A stretch of DNA of 35,023 nt from Pseudomonadota bacterium (GTDB taxonomy: Bacteria; Myxococcota_A; Polyangia; Polyangiales; Polyangiaceae), in NCBI GenBank assembly GCA_023428245.1, contig JAEYYX010000016.1:1-35023 (forward strand), read 5' to 3'. Positions 1 through 6,333 of the stretch are shown one piece after another; position 1 is the first letter of the stretch, and each line of letters starts with the position of its first letter. Under the pieces are notes generated by a model. That model was given only the letters and a program-made list of their open reading frames with translations, did no database searches and was not told the DNA's origin. The position numbers were made by a program, and so were the translations under genes.

Positions 1-54
1 TTTAAACCCGCGCCCCGGCGGCGGGCCCCCGCGGGGGGCGACCGCCGAAGAAAC

Positions 55-103
55 AGCGGCCCGGCCCGCGGCTCCCGCCGCGCACGCGGGCCGCTCTCTT
101 TTT
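55..103 (+). terminator. Terminator-like hairpin
   Basis: Perfect 9-bp arms at 55-63 and 87-95 enclose a GC-rich loop, and five T follow at 99-103. On the plus strand this has the shape of a rho-independent terminator for a gene lying left of the window. The same hairpin sits directly after the stop of the minus-strand lipoprotein gene and may serve both directions. The loop is long (23 nt) and can form smaller GC hairpins of its own. Confidence 0.5.
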
Positions 104-1070
104 ACTTCCCTTTGAATCCGAACAGGAACGCGTCCCGCCTCGCGTCACTCAAGCCGTCCGCAGCCTTGGCCACGTGCGCGACGAAGAGAACTCGGTCGGG
201 GTAGAAGTGCGCCACGCCGTGGTACTCGATCCCGTCCTTGCACACGGTATCGAAGCGCACGTGCGCCGCGCCAAAAGACTCGAAGCGACCGTGCAGTTTG
301 AGCTTCGCCTCACAAGCGAGTCCAACGTACTTCGTCACAGTCCGTAGTTCATTGGCCGCGCTGAGCTTCTTGCCTTCGATCGGCGCCGAAGCGATCACGA
401 ACTTCCCCGGCTCGCCCGGCTCGTAGGCCTCGACGGACAACGGATCTTCGCTCTTCACCGTGACCGGCTCCGGCATGAGCTGCGTGATGTTGAAGCCGGG
501 AACAGGGTAGGGCACGAGGCCGGCCGCGGGATCTTCGGACTTCGGCTGCGTCGTATCACCCCAGACCCGCGGCTCCACGCGACCTTCGCGACACTCGACC
601 ATGCGCCGGAAGAGCTGTGTGCAGGCTTCGTCCGCGATATTGGCGCAGAGACGGAAGCTCTCAGCGTCCTCCTGACAGGCCAGCGCACCGTGGATCTCAA
701 CGGGACACTTCTGCGTCCCTGCGACATAGTCGCGGCAGCTCGCCCGACAGAACTTCGCGGCTTTCTGGTTGCATTCCTTGTCGACGCGAACGCAGGTTCG
801 TTCACAGATCGCCGAAACGAGCTGCGCTGGATCGGGCAGGCTCGGCTCCGAAGAACCCTCCACGTCTCCGTCCGTGCCGGTCGAATCGTGTCCTTCTTTG
901 CCCTCCGCGGCGCTCCCTCGATGAGGGGTCGCCTGGGAGCTCTCATCGCTCGGCGAAGAAGGAGGCGGCTCTCCCTTCGAACACCCGAAACCGCTCACGA
1001 TGAGCAAGCTGCCACACAGTGCCGTGACGAAACGCCCCGAGGAAACCATGACGCGCGACGATAGCCGCAC
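102..1070 (-). CDS. Cys-rich lipoprotein, unknown function
   Basis: The 322-residue protein begins with a lipoprotein signal: basic n-region, hydrophobic stretch, and a lipobox ending in Cys30 (VSGFGC). A low-complexity Pro/Ser/Glu/Gly linker runs to about residue 80. A compact Cys-rich module follows at about 85-160, with Cys pairs in CERTC, CNQ, CRASC, CP, ACQ, LCA and EACT contexts, suggesting disulfide bonding outside the cytoplasm. The C-terminal 150 residues match no family I recognise. The GTG start at 1070 has a GGAG about 10 nt upstream; an in-frame ATG at 1049 would still give a signal peptide. It probably sits in the outer membrane or periplasm. I cannot assign a function. Confidence 0.75.
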   Translation of the reverse strand: MRLSSRVMVSSGRFVTALCGSLLIVSGFGCSKGEPPPSSPSDESSQATPHRGSAAEGKEGHDSTGTDGDVEGSSEPSLPDPAQLVSAICERTCVRVDKECNQKAAKFCRASCRDYVAGTQKCPVEIHGALACQEDAESFRLCANIADEACTQLFRRMVECREGRVEPRVWGDTTQPKSEDPAAGLVPYPVPGFNITQLMPEPVTVKSEDPLSVEAYEPGEPGKFVIASAPIEGKKLSAANELRTVTKYVGLACEAKLKLHGRFESFGAAHVRFDTVCKDGIEYHGVAHFYPDRVLFVAHVAKAADGLSDARRDAFLFGFKGK

Positions 1071-1123
1071 TCGCCTATCTCTCCAAGAGCTCCCTGGCCC
1101 TCACCCGAGAGCCGATTCGACGC

Positions 1124-1798
1124 TCAGAAGTCGCGCAGAAAGTGGCACGTATAACCACCTGGATTCTTCTCGAGATAGTCCTGATGATAGTCTTCCGCGG
1201 GAGTGAACTGTCCGCTCGGGATCACCTCGGTCACAATCGGCGCTTTCCAAACCCCAGAGGCATTGACCTTCTCAATGACGGCGTGCGCCGTCTTCTCCTG
1301 CTCGGGTGACGTGAAGAAAATCGCGGAGCGATACTGCGTTCCGATGTCGTTGCCCTGACGGTTTTTGGTTGTCGGATCGTGCATCCGGAAGAACCACTTC
1401 TCAAGGAGCTCCGCGTAGCTGAGCCGCTTCGGATCAAACGCGATGCGTACCGACTCAGCGTGCCCCGTGCGTCCCGTTTTCACGGTCTGATAGGTCGGGC
1501 TGTCCGTAGTGCCGCCCGCGTAGCCGACCTCGGTCTCAAGGACTCCGTCGACGCGACGGAGGAGATCCTCCATGCCCCAAAAGCATCCACCCGCCAAAAT
1601 CGCCACCTCGTGCGCATCGCTCTTGTCGCTCATCGAGTCCTTCTCCTTCGTGCTGCTTTCGCCCGGAGTCTCCTCCGCCGACGCCTCGGGGCGCAACCTG
1701 CGTGGCTCGCCTCGCTCGCATCCGAGCGCGAGCGCAGCGAGGGCTGTCCCGAGAAAAGCTCGACGACTGTAGCCAGGCCGGAGCGTGTCATTTCGCAT
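1124..1798 (-). CDS. msrA: Peptide-methionine (S)-S-oxide reductase, exported lipoprotein form
   Basis: MsrA reduces methionine-S-sulfoxide in oxidised proteins, forming a sulfenic acid on its catalytic Cys. The active-site motif GCFWGME is intact, with Gly where many MsrA have a second Cys. The downstream YAGG and EDYHQDYL motifs are present, and a C-terminal Cys (TCHF) could resolve the disulfide. The reading frame opens further upstream with a GTG at 1894, but the ATG at 1798 puts a signal right at the N-terminus: a twin-arginine motif SRRAFLG, a short hydrophobic stretch and a lipobox ALGC (Cys27). This gives 224 residues. I infer Tat export and lipidation, so the enzyme would repair envelope proteins. 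It would then need an extracytoplasmic electron donor, and none is visible nearby. Confidence 0.88.
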   Translation of the reverse strand: MRNDTLRPGYSRRAFLGTALAALALGCERGEPRRLRPEASAEETPGESSTKEKDSMSDKSDAHEVAILAGGCFWGMEDLLRRVDGVLETEVGYAGGTTDSPTYQTVKTGRTGHAESVRIAFDPKRLSYAELLEKWFFRMHDPTTKNRQGNDIGTQYRSAIFFTSPEQEKTAHAVIEKVNASGVWKAPIVTEVIPSGQFTPAEDYHQDYLEKNPGGYTCHFLRDF

Positions 1799-1922
1799 GC
1801 ACCAGTGAACATCTAGCGCATCCCCGCCTCGAGTGCTCACGGCCTCTCCGAGAAAATCGCGCCAGGTGAGCACCTCGGACTGACGAGGAGTCACTCTTTC
1901 CGCTATCCTATCTCAGGAACGC

Positions 1923-2354
1923 ATGGAGCCTTGGGTGATTTTGGCGATTATCGGTGCACTCTTCGCAGTGGCCGAGGTGTTTACAGTCACGTTCTTCGCG
2001 CTTCCCGCGGGGATCGCCTTTCTACTCACGGCGGCGACCGCGCCGTTTTTTGACTCCTGGCCGCCCATCCTCGCCATCCTCGCGGGCTGGCTTGGACTAA
2101 CCTATGTGCTTTTCGCGACCCTCGTTTGGCCGCGGATGCGCCCGAAGGCGACGACCGGGACTGGCGTCGAAGGCATGATCGGAAAGATCGCGACGGTGAC
2201 CGAGGCGATCAGCCACGAATCCGGGGTCGGCTACGTCCAGCTCTACGGCGATAGCTGGCGCGCGATCAGCGAAGAGTCCTTCGACGTCGGCGACAAGGTC
2301 AAGATCCTCGCCACCGAAGGCAACAAGGTCATCGTCGGCTCCTTGAACCGATGA
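1923..2354 (+). CDS. NfeD family membrane protein (short form)
   Basis: The 143-residue protein has three hydrophobic segments in its first 75 residues, followed by a soluble C-terminal domain of about 65 residues with the Gly-rich beta pattern of the NfeD OB fold (EGMIGKIATV, GDKVKILA). It lacks the N-terminal ClpP-like protease domain of long NfeD proteins, so it is the truncated YbbK type. The next gene encodes an SPFH/band-7 protein, the classic partner of NfeD. The pair is thought to organise membrane microdomains. It starts 125 bp from msrA, which is divergent. Confidence 0.85.
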   Translation: MEPWVILAIIGALFAVAEVFTVTFFALPAGIAFLLTAATAPFFDSWPPILAILAGWLGLTYVLFATLVWPRMRPKATTGTGVEGMIGKIATVTEAISHESGVGYVQLYGDSWRAISEESFDVGDKVKILATEGNKVIVGSLNR

Positions 2355-2451
2355 ATGGCGGCCGCGTCCCCCCGACGCGCCGCGCAGCAGAAAACGCCGG
2401 GTCGCGCGGTCATGATGCGAGGACTCTCGATCCTCTGTAGGCTTTCTGGCC

Positions 2452-3393
2452 ATGGCAGTATTTCTGAGCCTCATCGTATTCTTCGGACTCGTGCTCCTTG
2501 CAAAGGGGTTCCGCGTCGTCCAGCAAAGCCAGTGCATGATCGTCGAGCGCCTCGGGAGCTACTCTCGGACCCTCTCGAGCGGCCTGAACGTGATCATTCC
2601 GTTCTTAGACGCCCCGCGCGAGCTGCTCTGGATCACCGATACCGGCATCCGACGCTCCGCCCGCATCGACATGCGTGAGAGCGTACTGGACGTCCCCGAG
2701 CAATCGGTCATCACCAAAGACAACGTCTCGATCAGCATCGACGCGCTGCTCTATATTCAAATCATCGATCCCGTGCGCGCTTCGTACGAAATCGCTCACC
2801 TGCCACTCGCCGTCAGCCAGCTCGCCCAAACTTCGCTCCGTAACGTGATCGGTGAGATGGACCTCGACGAGACGCTGGCCTCCCGCGACGTCATCAACTC
2901 GAAGCTCAAGCTCATCCTCGACGACGCCACCGATAAATGGGGCACGAAGGTCAACCGCGTCGAGCTCAAGAACATCACCCCACCCCGCGACATCCAGCAG
3001 GCCATGGAGAAGCAAATGCAAGCGGAGCGTGAGCGTCGCGCCAAGGTGCTCGAGGCCGAAGGTGACAAACAAGCGCGTATCGCTCGCTCCGAAGGTGAGC
3101 GTCAGGAGAACATCAACCACGCGGACGGCGAGAAAGAAGCTCAGATCCGGCGCGCTCTCGGCGAAGCGGACGCGATTCGTGCAGTCGCCGAAGCAAAACG
3201 CCAGGCCATCGAGCTCATCCGTCAAGGGATCGGAGATGCCGAGCTCTCGGTTCGATATCTCGTCGCGACAGACTACCTGGAGCGCTTCGGGCGCTTCACG
3301 GCAAAGCCCGGCGACAAGATCTACATCCCCTATGAGGCCTCTTCGGCGCTCGGTTCGCTCGGCGGTATCAAGGAGTTGCTCCAGAGCAAGTAA
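2452..3393 (+). CDS. qmcA: SPFH/band-7 (stomatin-like) protein, QmcA type
   Basis: The 313-residue protein has one N-terminal membrane segment (about 2-20) followed at once by the band-7 start (VVQQSQCMIVERLGSYSRTL). The SPFH domain extends to about residue 180 and contains the ALLYIQIIDP and LRNVIGEMDLDE motifs. A charged Glu/Ala/Arg coiled coil covers about 180-260. The family forms large oligomers on the cytoplasmic membrane and often works with NfeD, which is encoded 97 bp upstream. The fit to QmcA/YbbK-linked stomatins is very good; the symbol is by family resemblance. Gene order nfeD-qmcA matches the ybbKL-type pair. Confidence 0.9.
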   Translation: MAVFLSLIVFFGLVLLAKGFRVVQQSQCMIVERLGSYSRTLSSGLNVIIPFLDAPRELLWITDTGIRRSARIDMRESVLDVPEQSVITKDNVSISIDALLYIQIIDPVRASYEIAHLPLAVSQLAQTSLRNVIGEMDLDETLASRDVINSKLKLILDDATDKWGTKVNRVELKNITPPRDIQQAMEKQMQAERERRAKVLEAEGDKQARIARSEGERQENINHADGEKEAQIRRALGEADAIRAVAEAKRQAIELIRQGIGDAELSVRYLVATDYLERFGRFTAKPGDKIYIPYEASSALGSLGGIKELLQSK

Positions 3394-3398
3394 GCTTC

Positions 3399-4316
3399 AT
3401 GGTCGCAAAGGTCTCCGAAATCTTCGATCCGTCCGAGTGGGACGAAGTCCCTGGCTTCTCCTTTTCGGACATCACCTACCACCGCGCCAAGCGACAAGGC
3501 ACCGTGCGCATCGCGTTCCATCGGCCCGAGTGCCGGAATGCGTTCCGCCCCAAGACTGTCGACGAGCTCTACCAGGCCCTCGACCACGCGCGCATGACGG
3601 CCGACGTCGGCTGCGTACTCGTCACGGGAAACGGGCCTTCACCGAAGGACTGTGGCTGGGCATTTTCGTCAGGCGGAGACCAGCGCATTCGCGGCAAAGA
3701 CGGCTACAAATACGAGGGAGCGGACGAGGCAAAGAAGGGCGAAAAAGTCGACCTGGCGCGCCTCGGCCGCCTTCACATCCTCGAGGTCCAAAGGCTGATC
3801 CGCTTTATGCCCAAGATCGTGATCGCGGTCGTGCCCGGCTGGGCCGCGGGCGGCGGACACAGTCTCCATGTCGTATGTGACCTGACGATCGCCTCGAAGG
3901 AGCACGCGCGCTTCAAGCAAACAGATCCCGACGTCGCGAGCTTCGACAGCGGTTACGGGTCAGCGCTCCTTGCACGCCAATGTGGTCAAAAGAGAGCTCG
4001 TGAGATCTTTTTCCTTGGTCTCGAATACACGGCGGATGAAGCAGTCGCCATGGGCGCGGCGAATCTCAGCGTGCCTCACGCCGAGCTCGAAAGAAAGGCT
4101 CTCGAGTGGGCCGCTCTCATCAACTCGAAGAGCCCCACGGCCATGCGCATGCTGAAGTACGGCTTCAATCTGCCAGACGATGGACTCGTTGGGCAGCAGC
4201 TCTTCGCCGGCGAAGCGACCCGGCTCGCTTATGGTACGGAAGAAGCCGCCGAAGGGCGCGACGCTTTCGTCGAGCGACGTCCTCGCGATTTCTCGCGTTT
4301 TCCCTGGCATTATTGA
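3399..4316 (+). CDS. menB: 1,4-dihydroxy-2-naphthoyl-CoA synthase
   Basis: MenB cyclises o-succinylbenzoyl-CoA to dihydroxynaphthoyl-CoA in menaquinone synthesis. It belongs to the crotonase fold. Hallmarks are NRP-like HRPECRNAFRP, the SSGGDQRIRG oxyanion-hole region, the GWAAGGGHSLH helix, and the C-terminal tail AEGRDAFVERRPRDFS. Residue 176 is Asp in FKQTDPDVASFD. In E. coli-type enzymes this position is Gly and bicarbonate acts as base, so this is the Asp-containing, bicarbonate-independent type seen in mycobacteria. The C-terminal 100 residues closely resemble actinobacterial MenB as I remember it (NLPDDGLVGQQLFAGEATR). It starts 5 nt after the band-7 stop, so it is probably cotranscribed. 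No other men gene is in the window. Confidence 0.93.
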   Translation: MVAKVSEIFDPSEWDEVPGFSFSDITYHRAKRQGTVRIAFHRPECRNAFRPKTVDELYQALDHARMTADVGCVLVTGNGPSPKDCGWAFSSGGDQRIRGKDGYKYEGADEAKKGEKVDLARLGRLHILEVQRLIRFMPKIVIAVVPGWAAGGGHSLHVVCDLTIASKEHARFKQTDPDVASFDSGYGSALLARQCGQKRAREIFFLGLEYTADEAVAMGAANLSVPHAELERKALEWAALINSKSPTAMRMLKYGFNLPDDGLVGQQLFAGEATRLAYGTEEAAEGRDAFVERRPRDFSRFPWHY

Positions 4317-4387
4317 GGGAAGAAGCGAAGGTGACGTTTGCAGGCGGCGGTCGCAATTCGCGTCGTTCGTGTTAACACTGGAGACAA

Positions 4388-6325
4388 GTGAGCGAGTTCT
4401 CCGCGGTTCCTCGACCCACCTCGCTCGTGGGCACCATCATCGCAGAGCGGTATCACGTCGAGGAGCTCCTCGGGGCTGGCGCGATGGGCCAGGTGTACCG
4501 CGCCAAACACGTCCACATGCAGAAGCAGGTGGCGATCAAGGTGCTCCACCAGGAGACGCACGAGAACGCAGAGATCGTCTCACGCTTCGAAAGGGAAGCG
4601 ATCGCCGCCGGCCGCATCAACCACCCGAACGTCGCTGGCGCGACGGATTTCGGCCGGCTTCCGGACGGCGCTTTCTACCTGGTCCTCGAATACGTCCAGG
4701 GCCAGAGCCTCGGTGCGCTGCTCTCCGAGACGGGCGCGCTGCCCCTGCCACGCGCCCTCGACATCGCGACCCAGATCTTCTCCGCGCTCGCCGCGGCGCA
4801 CCGCGCGGACATCGTTCACCGCGATCTGAAGCCGGATAACATCATGCTCGTCGCCCCGGAGGAGCCTCTCACCGGCGCCGGAGCCAGCGCGTCCGACTCC
4901 GGTCGTGAGCTCGTGAAGGTGCTCGACTTCGGCCTCGCCAAGGTTCAAAAGTCGGACACCTCCGACACCCAGCTCACCCAAGCCGGCGCCATCTACGGGA
5001 CCCCTCAGTACATGGCGCCCGAGCAGGCGAGCGGGGTCGACGTCGACAGGCGAGCAGACCTCTACGCCGCGGGAGTCGTGGTCTACGAAATGCTCGCGGG
5101 AAAGCCGCCATTTCAAGCGGATCAGATCATGCCGCTCCTGCTCATGCACATGACGGAGCCGCCTCCCCCGCTCCCCGATTCGATTCCGAAGCCCGTGCGC
5201 AAGATCGTCTCTCGCTTGCTCGAGAAACAGCCGGACGCCCGTTACGCCTCTGCGGACGAAGTTCTGAGTGCACTCGCAGAGCTTTCGCTCACAACGGGCG
5301 ACCCTTGGGCGCGCACGACCATCGAGTTCCCTTCGCTGCCCCGGAGTCGAGAGAGCTTCATCGAGCGCGGTCGCTCAAGTCTCAAGTCTCTCGGCGTCGT
5401 GCTCGCTCGCCCGATCGAGGTGCGAGGCAAGAGCATGCCGCTCGGGGTTCCGGTCGCGGCCGGCGCGCTGCTCCTCGTGCTCGGGGCGAGTCTCCTCGGC
5501 GGAAAGACGGAAGAGCCCTTGGCGAAGCCTGTAGCCACCGCAGAGGAAAAAGCGCCGCCCCCCGCCGCTCCGCCCCCTTCCGCCGCCCCGGAGAGGCGGA
5601 AAGAGATCGACCCCGAGCTCCAGAAAGTCCTCGAAGCGGCCAAACAGGGTTCTGACCCTGCGCTCTATGCCCTCGAACTCCGAAAGGACCACGAGCGCAC
5701 GGACGAAGAATGGCTGGCGCTGACACAAGCTTACCTGATGCGGAAAAACGTCGAGCGCGCTCTCTTCGCCTACGGCCATGCCCTCGACGAAAGCTCTCGT
5801 CACTCGAGCGACATGACGATCCTCGGACCGCTCCGTTACCTGGCCGACGACGAGAAGTACGCGGATCCGATCTTGGAATTCGTCGCGGGGCGCCTCCCTG
5901 ATGTCGCGGCCGACTTCCTCTTCGACGTCTGGTCGAAGACGAGCGCAAAAACGAAAGCGACAGAGCGCGCCAAAGAACTTCTCGACACGAGGGCTGTCCT
6001 CGACCACCAGAGTGAGGCGCTCGAGCTCGCGCTCACGCTCCGAGACAACTCTAGCTGCGAAGAGCGCGTCAAGCTCTTGCCGCGTGTCATCCTGCGAGCG
6101 GACGAACGCTCTCTGATTCGTCTCCGAGAAATGAAGAAAGACACAGCCTGCGCCAAGCTCGCAGGGAAGACCTTGGACGAAGCGATCACCCAAGCTTCTC
6201 TCCGCAAGTCTCCCAGGTTCCCGCTCCTCAAGCGATGGCGCTGGAAGACCGGCGAAGGTCCTTCGCCGAGCGAGAAGTCGAGCTCAGAGCCGAAGAAGAA
6301 AGAGAAGAAGTTTGTTCTCTTCTAA
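4388..6325 (+). CDS. Transmembrane Ser/Thr protein kinase (Pkn2/PknB-like)
   Basis: The 645-residue protein starts with a Hanks-type kinase domain (about 21-285). It has a Gly loop LGAGAMGQVY, catalytic-site Lys51 (AIKVL), HRDLKPDN with Asp146, DFG with Asp180, and the APEQASG activation segment, so the domain should be active. A single membrane helix lies at about 350-370, after which a Pro/Ala linker leads to a C-terminal helical domain of about 200 residues that resembles TPR/HEAT-like solenoids. The tail is Lys/Ser/Glu-rich. The GTG start has GGAG 5 nt upstream. Such kinases are abundant in myxobacteria. Its substrate cannot be told. It converges with the next gene, with 8 nt between the stop codons. 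Confidence 0.92.
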   Translation: MSEFSAVPRPTSLVGTIIAERYHVEELLGAGAMGQVYRAKHVHMQKQVAIKVLHQETHENAEIVSRFEREAIAAGRINHPNVAGATDFGRLPDGAFYLVLEYVQGQSLGALLSETGALPLPRALDIATQIFSALAAAHRADIVHRDLKPDNIMLVAPEEPLTGAGASASDSGRELVKVLDFGLAKVQKSDTSDTQLTQAGAIYGTPQYMAPEQASGVDVDRRADLYAAGVVVYEMLAGKPPFQADQIMPLLLMHMTEPPPPLPDSIPKPVRKIVSRLLEKQPDARYASADEVLSALAELSLTTGDPWARTTIEFPSLPRSRESFIERGRSSLKSLGVVLARPIEVRGKSMPLGVPVAAGALLLVLGASLLGGKTEEPLAKPVATAEEKAPPPAAPPPSAAPERRKEIDPELQKVLEAAKQGSDPALYALELRKDHERTDEEWLALTQAYLMRKNVERALFAYGHALDESSRHSSDMTILGPLRYLADDEKYADPILEFVAGRLPDVAADFLFDVWSKTSAKTKATERAKELLDTRAVLDHQSEALELALTLRDNSSCEERVKLLPRVILRADERSLIRLREMKKDTACAKLAGKTLDEAITQASLRKSPRFPLLKRWRWKTGEGPSPSEKSSSEPKKKEKKFVLF

Positions 6326-6333
6326 CGGATTCC

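Noticed and set aside
1..54. Very GC-rich start of the window as a possible origin or repeat element
   Set aside because: It can form GC hairpins but has no iterons, no AT-rich unwinding region and no repeat elsewhere in the window.
2852..3880. Open frame of 342 codons overlapping the band-7 and menB genes in another frame
   Set aside because: It spans two well-supported genes in the wrong frame and is Arg/Ser/Pro-rich, as typical for frame shadows in GC-rich DNA.
4317..4387. Search for a promoter or small gene between menB and the kinase
   Set aside because: The 71-bp gap has only the kinase ribosome site. No convincing promoter pair was found, so cotranscription cannot be excluded.
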